Part shown: one piece after another, positions 27,221 through 36,746 of the stretch
Position numbering within the stretch: the stretch's first letter is position 1
How the letters are laid out: every line of letters begins with the position of its first letter
Assembly (NCBI GenBank): GCA_903857265.1
Contig: CAIODZ010000056.1
Location: 16,081 to 80,080 of the forward strand
Length of the DNA: 64,000 bases
DNA from: an uncultured Phycisphaerales bacterium
GTDB taxonomy: Bacteria; Planctomycetota; Phycisphaerae; Sedimentisphaerales; Anaerobacaceae
Reading direction: 5' to 3'
Notes under the pieces: generated by a model
Told to the model about the DNA's origin: nothing
Database searches by the model: none
Seen by the model: only the letters and a program-made list of their open reading frames with translations
Position numbers and translations under genes: made by a program

Positions 27221-28336
27221 TTATATACTGCTATATTTTTTGGTTCCATAAATTGTAAAAAATGGTGATATTTTAATGCCCTGCTTTTTCAATACGCTAA
27301 TAAATATATTCAAGAAACCACCTAAAGATCTCGTAATCATGTTTTTTGAGCTTCCAGAATAGTAACCAGCTAATAGCTCCACTTTAAATCCGGTATTCGA
27401 TAAAATTCGGACTAAATTATTTAAATCCATTAAATGCTCTGCCCAATTACCTGTATATGGGTCACATGTATTGGTCGGATGGCTTGGTTCTTGAGGCAGC
27501 TTTCCCGTCTTTAGATAATCATCTACACTTTTTTGAATATCAGCTTTTATCATACCTCGTGTGTTCCTTGCCAGTTTTTCCACTTCATTATTATCTAATT
27601 TCCTGTTAAGTGATTGAAGATATTTGAGAATTATATCTTTTCTCGCATGCAAAAGAGCTTTAGAGCAATCTCTTTCATCCCACCCCCACACTCTTTCCTT
27701 ATCTTCGTACTCTGCTATAAGTTGCCGTCTCATCAATTCCTTTCTCATCCTTGGATTAAAGGTATTAGCTCCAGATGCCACGGCTACGGTCAAAGTGTTG
27801 TTTGAAAGAAATTGAAGTTTTTCCAAAAAAGATTCAATGTCATATATGTGCTCAAGAGCGTCAAAAGATGAAATTGCATTACAGCTGATATTTTTTCCCC
27901 TCAGGAATGCAATCACATCATCAATATCTCCACATATATAATAATCCGCTTCATTCCCAACAGATTTTGCTATTTCTTTAGCATCATGGCAACAAACAGG
28001 ATTAATATCAATGTATATTACAGTTCCTATACCTAATTCCTTGGCTAATAAAGACAGCATTCCCGATCCGCCCCCATAATCGAGGAAAATAAATTTATCT
28101 ATTGGTGTTTCAGACTTTGCAAGAGACAATGCCAAAAGATATGCGTTTAGCTTCAAATTGGCAGGCAGACAAGTTAGTTTATCTCCAAAATAATGCTTAA
28201 TAAAATCGGATATGTTCACAGCGTTAACATCATAAGATTTCAACTTGTTAAATAGCCTCTCTGCCGCAGAGTTTATGTTTTTCAATAGTTGCTCTTCACC
28301 CTTTGGTAATCGCGCGCATCTGTACATTAGTTTCAT
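27221..28336 (-). CDS. SAM-dependent methyltransferase
   Basis: 371 residues. FIFLDYGGGSGMLSLLAKELG (motif I, SAM-binding, about residues 82-102) and YIDINPVCCHDAKEIA (motif II) identify a class I methyltransferase; ISSFDALEHIYDIESFLEKL matches motif IV of the Methyltransf_11/23 type. The long C-terminal extension (about residues 200-371) is not recognised. Position in the locus suggests methylation of a sugar or lipid-linked intermediate. AAAAGGAAAG precedes the ATG. Confidence 0.78.
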   Translation of the reverse strand: MKLMYRCARLPKGEEQLLKNINSAAERLFNKLKSYDVNAVNISDFIKHYFGDKLTCLPANLKLNAYLLALSLAKSETPIDKFIFLDYGGGSGMLSLLAKELGIGTVIYIDINPVCCHDAKEIAKSVGNEADYYICGDIDDVIAFLRGKNISCNAISSFDALEHIYDIESFLEKLQFLSNNTLTVAVASGANTFNPRMRKELMRRQLIAEYEDKERVWGWDERDCSKALLHARKDIILKYLQSLNRKLDNNEVEKLARNTRGMIKADIQKSVDDYLKTGKLPQEPSHPTNTCDPYTGNWAEHLMDLNNLVRILSNTGFKVELLAGYYSGSSKNMITRSLGGFLNIFISVLKKQGIKISPFFTIYGTKKYSSI

Positions 28337-28482
28337 AGTTTCTTTCCTTTTGCTTTTAATAAGACGCTTTGCATCCTTAATTGGATCATAAAACGCCGTT
28401 TACCTTAACAACTGCCTGAGTTTCGTCACAGCATCTCAGATTTTTATTGCCATTCTTTCCATCTTCACACCGGCATCAGTTA

Positions 28483-29043
28483 TCATTCGAAGAAAGGAAA
28501 GTGCTTAATTTTGTATTGCAGCTTAGATTTTCTCTCGCCAATCTTGCGGGCCGGCACACCTGCTACAATAGTCATGGGAGGCACATTTTTGGTTACTACT
28601 GCTCCCGCGGCAACAACCGCTCCTCGCCCTATTGTCACGCCGGGTAAGATAATCGCACGGGCAGCAATCCAAACATAATCTTCGATTATTACATCCGCGC
28701 TTCTTCCTCCGTGGTCGTCTGAATTAGGATCATGTTCCCGCGTAAAGATGAAGGTATCTCTGGCTATGTCAACACAATTGCCGATTCGGATACTTCCTAT
28801 TCGGCCATCCAGCAGACAATAGGAGTTAACAACAGAATTATTGCCTATGACAATCTGGGACCTGCTCAGCGAACCGTTGAGAATTTGTACGTTCGTCATT
28901 ACATTTGAATCTTTACCGATGGTGATATAGCACCTTAAGAGGGGAATTCTTATACAGGCAAATGGTATCCTGTTAATCACCTTATTGCACAAGAAGAGCT
29001 TTAAGCCCTTAACGCAGTCACGGATAGTTTGCATGGAAGCCAT
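28483..29043 (-). CDS. Hexapeptide-repeat acyltransferase (WcaF/maltose-O-acetyltransferase type)
   Basis: 186 residues. Left-handed beta-helix repeats ([37 protein letters not shown]) with the catalytic His in [17 protein letters not shown], then [50 protein letters not shown], the standard coenzyme A-binding tail of the family. Probably O-acetylates a sugar of the surface polysaccharide. It is 42 bp from the polymerase gene on the same strand. Confidence 0.85.
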   Translation of the reverse strand: MASMQTIRDCVKGLKLFLCNKVINRIPFACIRIPLLRCYITIGKDSNVMTNVQILNGSLSRSQIVIGNNSVVNSYCLLDGRIGSIRIGNCVDIARDTFIFTREHDPNSDDHGGRSADVIIEDYVWIAARAIILPGVTIGRGAVVAAGAVVTKNVPPMTIVAGVPARKIGERKSKLQYKIKHFPFFE

Positions 29044-29084
29044 TGTTGTTTTGCCTGGAATTAAAAAAGACCCGAAATAATTGG

Positions 29085-30455
29085 CTAAGTTAAAAGGACT
29101 TCGTCGTTTAATACGTCTTCGGCGTAGAAATTCTCATCCTGCAAATTGGATTCAATGATGTATCGGTTTGCTATTATAATAAAAGGGCAAATAAAAAAGG
29201 GTCCTGAACGGTCATGCAGGAATGTCGGCACGAATACGCTGCAGGCGCTCACACCGACCGTGAACAAGAAAGCTAATGTGCCGTAATACGACAAATATGG
29301 CATATTACCTCGTGCCATTTGGAATCCCGTCTTTAGACAGGCGAACAACATAATAATCAATGCTATAAACCCGATTAAACCGAACTTGTCGAGCCAACCT
29401 AAATATTCCGAGTGATAAAAATCCTGTTCCAGCGATGAAAATTGTCCCCCGTGTTCCCCGATGGTGGTCATGGGCAAGTAATGTGTAGCTCCTGTTCCTC
29501 TGCCCGTTAATATGAAATAGGGTTCCTTTTGGTAACTCTCAATGATGCAGGAGTATTCAGCACTTCTGACTCTGTCTATTGCCTTTAACGGATTGAGCGT
29601 CGTTTCGTGCCCTCTGCCCATTTGGAATCGTTCAAATAAATTAAAACCTACCTTCTGGGCAAAGGTAATGGCCAGAATTGCTCCAAGTCCGTATATCAGT
29701 AGAACTTTACCCCGCCCTGGCATCATAAGCAATGCCGCCATAGCCATAACTGCAATACCGCCGTAATAGGTACGTGTCTCGCTCAGGGTTATGCCAAGAA
29801 AACCTATTGCCAGAAGCAAAGCGGCAACGGTATAAGGTCGTTTCTTCGAACTAAATCTGGCGATAGCCATACTCACCAGCATAAGATATATTGATGGAGT
29901 AAGGCTCATCTCGCCTCTTTCACCGGCCAACTGCCCAGCAGCTTGCAGTTCTGCACTTGGTGGGGAATACACGCCAAATCGAATCAGGACTTGGACTGCG
30001 AACATCACAATTGCAAGGACCGCTACAACACGGAGGAAATCTTCTACTCGCTTTGTGTCCGTAAAATATCTAAAGGCAAAAAGTATTACAACCGCGAAAT
30101 GCAACTGCCGTGATGCCGTGAGCGCTACGTGGAAGTACAACGCTAACCCCAATGCCAGGGAAAAGATGCTTATAGCAGCGATAACAATCAGACACTTTTT
30201 AATCGTATTGGCGGGAAATCCTTTCTGAGAAGGTAAAAGAAGAGTAGCCAATAATAAAGACAAAGCGATCATATCTATGGGCTCCCAGACGCGTGAAGCG
30301 CCGAGATTTCCGGCTTCGCGGATGTAACCAACGATAAGGTTGCCGAAAAGAGCCGATGCCAGAAACAAATAAAAGACCCACTTAGGTTTCAATACTGCAA
30401 GCGGTATTGAAATTATGGCTGCCAATAAACAAAATACTGCAATATAGAATGCCAT
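29085..30455 (-). CDS. O-antigen polymerase/ligase-like membrane protein (Wzy_C superfamily)
   Basis: 456 residues, about 11-12 membrane helices with one large periplasmic loop (about 290-360). The loop contains [23 protein letters not shown] and [13 protein letters not shown] with the conserved His/Arg setting of Wzy/WaaL proteins. Predicted to polymerise the flipped repeat units (Wzy) or ligate the glycan. It is the only polymerase candidate in the locus and belongs with the Wzx flippase at 33153-34538. Wzy versus ligase cannot be decided by sequence alone. Confidence 0.75.
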   Translation of the reverse strand: MAFYIAVFCLLAAIISIPLAVLKPKWVFYLFLASALFGNLIVGYIREAGNLGASRVWEPIDMIALSLLLATLLLPSQKGFPANTIKKCLIVIAAISIFSLALGLALYFHVALTASRQLHFAVVILFAFRYFTDTKRVEDFLRVVAVLAIVMFAVQVLIRFGVYSPPSAELQAAGQLAGERGEMSLTPSIYLMLVSMAIARFSSKKRPYTVAALLLAIGFLGITLSETRTYYGGIAVMAMAALLMMPGRGKVLLIYGLGAILAITFAQKVGFNLFERFQMGRGHETTLNPLKAIDRVRSAEYSCIIESYQKEPYFILTGRGTGATHYLPMTTIGEHGGQFSSLEQDFYHSEYLGWLDKFGLIGFIALIIMLFACLKTGFQMARGNMPYLSYYGTLAFLFTVGVSACSVFVPTFLHDRSGPFFICPFIIIANRYIIESNLQDENFYAEDVLNDEVLLT

Positions 30456-30468
30456 CTGATTGCTTTTA

Positions 30469-31290
30469 CTATGTTTTTTCCTGTTTAATTATCAATTGGC
30501 TGAGCTCAAGAGCCGTTTTTCTTTTAGGGTATCTATAAGCCAACTTGCCCCATATAACCTGGCAAACGAAAAAGAAGTTTCTACGTAATGATGAAACTTT
30601 TCTGTTCCATTGGCCATTCACCAACTCCATCTCCTTTTTTCCTATGTGCTGTAAGCTGGATGTTTTCGATTCGGCGTGTACTCTAAAGGCGCTGAGATTT
30701 CTTGATGTTGACTTAGGTTTTTGGAGGTGGCAAAACCTCAGGAACAGATCTTGGTCAAAGCAGAGCTGCAGTTTTGTATCAAAACCTTTTACCTTTTCAT
30801 AGAAGCTCTTTCGCCAGAATGCGCTAGGCTGGGCGAAAACGCAGCCTACGGAAATCATAGCATCGAAACAGACCGGCAAAGCTTTGCGATAGCGCAAAAT
30901 GCAGTCGTTTTCGTCAATATCAATCGTCCCTCCTATCAACCATTGAAGCTTGTCGCCGTAATTCATGAATAACCGCCCCACGTGCAAAAGAGCTCCAGGC
31001 AACAATAAATCATCAGAGTTGACCCAGCACAATATTTCCCCTTTGGCCATAGCAAATCCCTCGGCAATAGCAGCAGCCTGGCCCTCATCCGGCGCACTCC
31101 TCCAAAAACTAAGGTGATCCGAATATTTTTTAATTATCTGAGGGCTTGCGTCTTTGCTGCCCCCATCAAGAACTATATATTCAAAATCAGGATACTCTTG
31201 GGTTAATACAGAGATTATTGTTTTTTCCAGAAATTTGCCCTGATTATACGACGGAGTCACAACACTAATTTTGGGTAACACATTGTTCAT
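30469..31290 (-). CDS. GT2 family glycosyltransferase
   Basis: 273 residues, GT-A fold. ISVVTPSYNQGKFLEKTIISVL at the N-terminus, YIVLDGGSKDASPQI, and the metal-binding D-x-D equivalent CWVNSDDLLLPGAL near residue 92; QPSAFWRKSFYEKVKGFD follows, as in bactoprenol-linked oligosaccharide transferases. Adds a sugar to the lipid-linked repeat unit. It is 13 bp from the polymerase gene on the same strand. Confidence 0.88.
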   Translation of the reverse strand: MNNVLPKISVVTPSYNQGKFLEKTIISVLTQEYPDFEYIVLDGGSKDASPQIIKKYSDHLSFWRSAPDEGQAAAIAEGFAMAKGEILCWVNSDDLLLPGALLHVGRLFMNYGDKLQWLIGGTIDIDENDCILRYRKALPVCFDAMISVGCVFAQPSAFWRKSFYEKVKGFDTKLQLCFDQDLFLRFCHLQKPKSTSRNLSAFRVHAESKTSSLQHIGKKEMELVNGQWNRKVSSLRRNFFFVCQVIWGKLAYRYPKRKTALELSQLIIKQEKT

Positions 31291-31357
31291 ATTGTCTTCC
31301 TTTACTCCGTGCGCCGCGGCTAAATCCTATACCATAACGTATCCGACCTTAAGCTGG

Positions 31358-32092
31358 TTATTTCTGGCGCATAAATATGGCATCGGCTTGAATTGGCAAC
31401 CCCGTCTGCGACTCGCACATTTGGGACACAAACCCGCAGAAGTGAAACCCCAATTGATATAGGAGGCCGTAAACAGTATGAAAGTCGCCTTGGGCCTCGT
31501 AAAGTTTCTCAAAGCTCACTTCTGTAATCACAATTTTGGCGAGCTTAAACGTTTTATGCCCACCTCTTATCACCCTGTCCTCAAAGCCCTGGACATCCAT
31601 TTTAACCAATACTTCCTTTTCTAAATCCAACGGACCTACTACATCATCCAAAGGTCTGACGCTTACTGTCTCACTGCTAATATTGGCTGTCTGTGGGAAC
31701 AGTTCCTTATGTTTGTCCGCCATCTTCAGCAAAGAAGAACTCGGACTAAATTCAGAACGATACATTTTAACTTGTTCTGCCTTTTCCCCACATGCAAAAG
31801 GAAACACTTTCCAGTTTTCATAATCACGGCACAATCGGTTTAGCTCCTCGCAACAATGAGAAAGCGGCTCAAAAGAATATACATTGGCCTGAGGAAGCGC
31901 CTTGAGAATGGTTTTCGCAAATTGCCCCACATTTGCTCCGACATCTATCACCGTACATATGCCAGAGTTCTTTAACCACAAATAATTATCAGTTGCTGTT
32001 ATCGGTATTGTTCTTAGCTCATATCCGAACAAACCCAATGGTGTATTCACAACAGCGGAAACAATTCTTCGTAACTGTACAAATTTCTTCAT
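31358..32092 (-). CDS. FkbM family methyltransferase
   Basis: 244 residues. VIDVGANVGQFAKTIL is the SAM-binding motif I near residue 50 and VYSFEPLSHCCEELNRL is motif II. DLEKEVLVKMDVQGFEDRVIRGG is the FkbM-family signature (D-x-x-G-x-E). FkbM proteins O-methylate sugars or polyketides; here a sugar hydroxyl of the exopolysaccharide is the likely acceptor. A second, divergent FkbM gene lies just upstream. Confidence 0.85.
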   Translation of the reverse strand: MKKFVQLRRIVSAVVNTPLGLFGYELRTIPITATDNYLWLKNSGICTVIDVGANVGQFAKTILKALPQANVYSFEPLSHCCEELNRLCRDYENWKVFPFACGEKAEQVKMYRSEFSPSSSLLKMADKHKELFPQTANISSETVSVRPLDDVVGPLDLEKEVLVKMDVQGFEDRVIRGGHKTFKLAKIVITEVSFEKLYEAQGDFHTVYGLLYQLGFHFCGFVSQMCESQTGLPIQADAIFMRQK

Positions 32093-32248
32093 CCTGTTAC
32101 CTCATATAATTTTCTAATTGTTACCCACTTACCCTTTAACGTATGCGATAGCAGATATCCTCTTGCTACTGTTCGGCGCACCAAGTCAAACACCTGATAA
32201 AGTCACCTGCAGCATGTATTAGCCAGCTTAGCGAGTATCATAGGAATC

Positions 32249-33166
32249 CTAATGATGCTTTATTGCCACAAGATTTTGAGCACAGGCAAAGTTTAAGGGA
32301 CGCTTTGCTGGCCCAGCAAGATTGCCATGTTTGTCAAAACTGTGCAAAGAAAAATCAAGGCTTTTTAAATAATCCCACATCTCCATGGCCTTATACCCAA
32401 AACCATCCGTGGTTATATCAGCCATTTCAAGAACAATTGTTGGTGCATCCGAACGATTTAACAGTTGATTAGCACCTCTAAGGGCCAGCAGTTCTGCACC
32501 TTCTATGTCTATCTTAATTAAATCAACGTGGCTGATATTGTATTTTTTAATATACCCGTTTAAGGTTATCGTTTTGACCTCTTCGTGGCCAATAATGGAC
32601 TTACCCGATTCCGCCCAGTTCTGGTTTCCGAGGGAACCGTAAACTTCGCCGCCAGCTTCGTATTTCGACAATTTGGCTGTGCCCTCTTTGTCTGAAACAG
32701 CTACATTATTCAGAATACAAATGTTGGACAGGTTATTAAGCTCGATATTAAACTTTAGTTCAGAAAACATCCTGCTGCTCGGCTCAAAACTGTGCACACG
32801 CCCATTGGTCCCCACACAATGCGCAGACAACAACGTGTATTGCCCGAGATTTGCTCCGACATCCAAGAAAGTCATCCCTGGCTTAAGAAATCTCGTTACA
32901 AAATTGCTTTCTGATTTCTCGAACACGCCATTTATATAGATATCTTTACCAATGACATCATATGGATATATTCTGATTTTAAGATGCCTCCCTAACTTGG
33001 TTATTATCGCTTTTTTGGGATGTCGCTTTTTAATATATCTCCATGCAATAGCTCTGGGGTTCAGTAAATTCCAAGTCCGCCTAATAACATAGCGAAAACC
33101 GCGATAAAAAAAAGATGGCATCAAAAAAATCCTTTCAAATAAGTTTATTAATTTAAACGATCTCAT
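32249..33166 (-). CDS. FkbM family methyltransferase (second copy)
   Basis: 305 residues. Motif I FLDVGANLGQYTLLSAHCVG and VHSFEPSSRMFSELKFNI, then HVDLIKIDIEGAELLALRGA, the family signature. About 60 residues longer at the N-terminus than the neighbour and only distantly similar, so it probably methylates another position. Its 5' end overlaps the flippase gene by 14 bp, so translational coupling is likely. Confidence 0.85.
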   Translation of the reverse strand: MRSFKLINLFERIFLMPSFFYRGFRYVIRRTWNLLNPRAIAWRYIKKRHPKKAIITKLGRHLKIRIYPYDVIGKDIYINGVFEKSESNFVTRFLKPGMTFLDVGANLGQYTLLSAHCVGTNGRVHSFEPSSRMFSELKFNIELNNLSNICILNNVAVSDKEGTAKLSKYEAGGEVYGSLGNQNWAESGKSIIGHEEVKTITLNGYIKKYNISHVDLIKIDIEGAELLALRGANQLLNRSDAPTIVLEMADITTDGFGYKAMEMWDYLKSLDFSLHSFDKHGNLAGPAKRPLNFACAQNLVAIKHH

Positions 33167-34538
33167 TTAAGCTTGGGATCATATTGTTGTGTTTAACTTC
33201 AAGCAGCCTGTTTTGCATGGCACGGTGCTTCTGCCACAATAGATAAAAGCATGTTATAACCATAGAAAACATTATCGATATCGCGACTGATTGAATTGAT
33301 ATTTTACCTTTTATCTCTACAATTATTGCTATGACGGCAGCGTTGGCTATTCCCTGAACCACGCTGGAAAAGAAACAATAGCGTGCTTTACCTAAACCAA
33401 GCAATGTGTAAAAAGCGGGCACGCATACCAAACTAAACAAAGTTCCAATAAAAATAATACGGAATGCTGCCGGCAGGGTGTCAACGAAGTTCTTTTGTAA
33501 CCATAACTTCAGCAACACAGGAGCGAAAACAAATAAGATAATATACAGCGGAACGCCGCAAATAAAGATAAATTTCATTGACCTTCGGTTTATAGCAGCA
33601 ATCCTCTCGTGTGCCTCTGAAGTCGTATTGGTACAGATACGGCTGATCTCTGGCATAATGGCACGAATCCCTGCCTCCATGAATCCTCGAACCTGCATTG
33701 AACCCCTGTATGCAATGTCATAAACAGGAATAGCAGCTACACCTGTATACCGTGACAGCATCAGCTTATTGAACGGATCTAATAACATATTCATCAACGC
33801 CCCGCCGAATATTGCGCTGCTGAAACTAAGCAGTTTTTTGAGCCGCTGTAAATCCCAGTTATCTCGCCGCAAAAATCCCAGTTTGTTAATCTGCTTGCGG
33901 ATGAAAAAGAGGCTGGCAATATGAACAACAACATATGAAGATGTATTCCCGATAAGCAGGCCTTCTATTCCACGACCCGACCAAAGCAATGATGTAGATA
34001 TCAAGACGGCGGAGAGTTGGCCGATTACCAGAATATAGTTGGATAGGTCCATCCGACCCAGCCCTGCAAGAGTTGCATTGAGGGACTGAACCAAAAATAT
34101 ATATATTGTAAGCACGCCCATATAAGGCAACAGCCAGGATACGAGTTCAGCGTTTTCGCCGCTTAGCTTGAACGCGACGACAATCTGACTTTTGAAAAGG
34201 AATATGACCAGTAAAGCTATGGAGCCCGTAATGGTCAGTACTGTCCATGCCATCGTTACATAACTTCTTATACCCTGGGAGTTCCCTTGCCCATGCTCTT
34301 CGGCTACCAATTTCATTATTGCCTGGTTGATTCCCAAGTTTCCCAGTTGGGCGAAACTCAGGACCACGGCCAAAATGAGCCACAAGCCGTATTTTTCGTA
34401 TCCGAGATAGTGCAGGTATATTGGGTACGATGCTAATATGATGAACATATTTATTCCTGTGGTCAGCATACCGGAAGTCATGTTGCGACGTAATTGGGAA
34501 CCCAACGCCTCTCGGATAATCTTAGATGGCAAATTCAT
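33153..34538 (-). CDS. wzx: Wzx-type oligosaccharide flippase
   Basis: 461 residues with 12-14 membrane helices, a MATE/MOP-fold lipid-linked oligosaccharide flippase. SGMLTTGINMFIILASYPIYL at the N-terminus, LGIFINQAIMKLVA-like acidic/polar helices, and RYTGVAAIPVYDIAYRG and MQVRGFMEAGIRAIMPEISR near the centre are typical. Moves the undecaprenyl-PP-linked repeat unit across the membrane for polymerisation. Wzx genes are diverse, so the symbol rests on fold and locus context. Confidence 0.82.
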   Translation of the reverse strand: MNLPSKIIREALGSQLRRNMTSGMLTTGINMFIILASYPIYLHYLGYEKYGLWLILAVVLSFAQLGNLGINQAIMKLVAEEHGQGNSQGIRSYVTMAWTVLTITGSIALLVIFLFKSQIVVAFKLSGENAELVSWLLPYMGVLTIYIFLVQSLNATLAGLGRMDLSNYILVIGQLSAVLISTSLLWSGRGIEGLLIGNTSSYVVVHIASLFFIRKQINKLGFLRRDNWDLQRLKKLLSFSSAIFGGALMNMLLDPFNKLMLSRYTGVAAIPVYDIAYRGSMQVRGFMEAGIRAIMPEISRICTNTTSEAHERIAAINRRSMKFIFICGVPLYIILFVFAPVLLKLWLQKNFVDTLPAAFRIIFIGTLFSLVCVPAFYTLLGLGKARYCFFSSVVQGIANAAVIAIIVEIKGKISIQSVAISIMFSMVITCFYLLWQKHRAMQNRLLEVKHNNMIPSLNEIV

Positions 34539-34823
34539 ATTTTATTGTGAAACCCTTAATAAATCGGAATCTAAAATCCTTGCCTCGGTTTTTTGTCGCC
34601 TATACCTTGTTATAAACTGATTTAATTTTTTATGTTCCGTTCTGCTCAATAATGCCAGCAATTCTTTCGGCAGTTTTACAACATCAGAATTGAGAAGTTT
34701 GAGCAAAATGTATACCCCTGCTGTTAATTATATCGCGATATTTGCTAAGAACATGACTGGCAATCATACTAACAAGATGGTTGATCTCTTCTGTGATTAT
34801 TACAGTTTGACTCGGCTATTACC

Positions 34824-35029
34824 GACAATGATACGCAAGGTGGTATTCAGTTCTGTATTGGGTTGCCAGTCGATTTCTTTTTTAATGCGTTCAAGGCAGG
34901 GGACGCGGCGCATCATATCTTCAATTGGCCTGCCGTATGCGTTTCGTATGGGATGAATTCTTTTTTGTTTTTGCTGCCTGTGATTTCAATTATCTTGTCG
35001 GCAAGGGCTTCAATGGTAATCTCTTCATC
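34824..35029 (-). pseudogene. 3' remnant of an NAD-dependent epimerase, duplicated from the gene at 36747-37715
   Basis: About 200 bp closely match the 3' third of the intact epimerase gene, offset by about 1950 bp (for example 34891-34980 and 36841-36931). Matching peptides are DEEITIEALADKIIEITG and MMRRVPCL. One base is missing near 34940 (a GCGTTTCG for GCGATTTCG change), so the frame is broken; it has no N-terminal part. It overlaps the last 12 codons of the GT39 gene, whose stop lies inside it. Interpretation: a recombination between tandem epimerase copies, or an insertion, left this scar. Confidence 0.85.
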
Positions 35030-36354
35030 CGACTGATTTCATAAAAAGCGCAGATTACAATTATCCCTTCTACGGGTAGGCGCATTCGCCCTGTCGAAGC
35101 CGCTACAAATGTAGGAACTAGGAAGTAACACACTAAGATGAATATTGTGAACAAAAACAGCCACTGTCGCTCCTTAATTAATCGCACGAAGTAACGTAAG
35201 AAAAACACATATATTACAGCATAAATAACACACCAGATCACAAGGAGAGCAAATACCAATTTCGATACCTTAAAGTACCCTTCTTGGCCAGGACGCCAAC
35301 TGTATCCCCAGAATTTTGGTACGAGCACCCAGTGACCATGCATACAAGTGCCAATCGCCGCTATTGCGAGTCGTTTTACGGCGGTAGCTGGATATTTCCG
35401 ACATATCTCCAAAACGTATTTATTTTGTAGAGCCATTCGCTCCCGAACTGCTCGAGTTCCTGTCTCGGATCCATACATATCTTCTATGTGCCTGCTCATC
35501 ACTTCGTATGAGTCTTGTTTGCCTCTGTCGAACATCGTCTCTTTACCAAGATACATAAAGAGATTGCGAGATAAAATATCTGTCGGTGCAAAAAAACCAT
35601 AGTTAACATAATTTCGGATAGAAGGAGCGCTGCACGGCAACAGGAGTGCCGCCGAAGAAGTGATAATCATTATTTTAATCTTCCTGCGATCCGATATGCC
35701 ATACTGTCGGGCTACCAACCATAAGACAAAAACATTCAAAATCGGATAAAGAGCAAGCATCGGCCTAACCTGTGCTGCATAACCAATAATCACTAACTGT
35801 AAAATGAGATACTTCCATCTCTGTTTGACAATAGATAACATACCGAAACACAAACCTATTGTGAACAAAACCGCAAAAAACGTATCGGTAAGCAGGTCTG
35901 GGACTTGTGCGATATATGCTCCGGAAATCAGATAAAAGCAAAAAGCCGGCACGACTATGGATGTGTTGTTCGGGAATAAAATCCGTGCAATTTTTGACAG
36001 GGCAGGATAAATACAGGCATAAAGCGCCGCCTGCACAAAAAAAACCCAAATGAGCCAACTATCGCCAAATAGTCTCATTGATAAAGCCAGAAAGAGAGGG
36101 TATCCGACTGTGCGGTGACAATCTGGTATATTTCCCCAACCGAATACCCCATACTCTAGATAATTCCGAGCAGGCAGTAAATAGGTTATTACGTCGGAGC
36201 CTTTTTGTATATTGTCTTGGTATTCACCCTCAGGAAGTTGCAGATTCCGATAAGATAAATCCGTGCTCAGCAAAATAATCACAAATGCAACATTTACCAC
36301 TAAACCAATAAAATATTGGATAATAGGAGATTCAAGACTTACTTTGCTTTTCAT
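34990..36354 (-). CDS. GT39-like membrane protein with a chimeric C-terminus
   Basis: 454 residues, about 11 membrane helices. The ArnT/PMT-type first loop is partly visible: DVITYLLPARNYLEYGVFGW, then CHRTVGYPLFLALSMRLFG. Relatives transfer sugars from polyprenyl phosphate on the outer membrane face. The last 12 residues (MKRLPLKPLPTR) and stop are encoded by the out-of-frame epimerase remnant at 34824-35029, so the native stop was lost and the tail is acquired. Whether the enzyme still works cannot be told. Confidence 0.7.
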   Translation of the reverse strand: MKSKVSLESPIIQYFIGLVVNVAFVIILLSTDLSYRNLQLPEGEYQDNIQKGSDVITYLLPARNYLEYGVFGWGNIPDCHRTVGYPLFLALSMRLFGDSWLIWVFFVQAALYACIYPALSKIARILFPNNTSIVVPAFCFYLISGAYIAQVPDLLTDTFFAVLFTIGLCFGMLSIVKQRWKYLILQLVIIGYAAQVRPMLALYPILNVFVLWLVARQYGISDRRKIKIMIITSSAALLLPCSAPSIRNYVNYGFFAPTDILSRNLFMYLGKETMFDRGKQDSYEVMSRHIEDMYGSETGTRAVRERMALQNKYVLEICRKYPATAVKRLAIAAIGTCMHGHWVLVPKFWGYSWRPGQEGYFKVSKLVFALLVIWCVIYAVIYVFFLRYFVRLIKERQWLFLFTIFILVCYFLVPTFVAASTGRMRLPVEGIIVICAFYEISRMKRLPLKPLPTR

Positions 36355-36746
36355 AAAGGCTTACCTTCTGGTATCAGCGATTAAAAAATTCAGATAAATG
36401 ACTAAATTTTCCTTACAACATCAGGTTGGGTACAGTTCCATAAGCTAAAAGGTAAATATCGGATAAAAGTAAAGCAATTTCTGAAATAAAATGGTTTCAC
36501 CCATAATAATTGTTTCTACACAGTTGAAAAATATTGCCTATTGCTGTCTATTTTAGTGGTCTTTAAATATCTTTTCCTGCTCTGCGATTTTCATATCCGA
36601 ATCGGTTGTCGCCAGCACGGCGATGCTCTTGAGGCAGTGGAACTCCATATGCCCTGCTGACTCATATTTTCATCATAATGCTATCACACACACGGTTCAT
36701 ACTATACACACTAATTCCTGCTTACACGAGGTTTTTCATTTCCCGC
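36355..36746. other. 392-bp gap with a possible gene tail
   Basis: Between the GT39 and epimerase genes. On the minus strand 36553-36669 is a 38-codon open stretch, stop-terminated (reads EFHCLKSIAVLATTDSDM, then KIAEQEKIF), preceded in frame by a stop and lacking a start. It looks like a truncated reading frame; family not recognised. Nothing else was seen. Confidence 0.3.

Noticed and set aside
27064..27249. A 61-codon minus-strand open frame overlapping the methyltransferase 3' end
   Set aside because: No ribosome site, 29-bp overlap with a good gene, and no recognisable domain.
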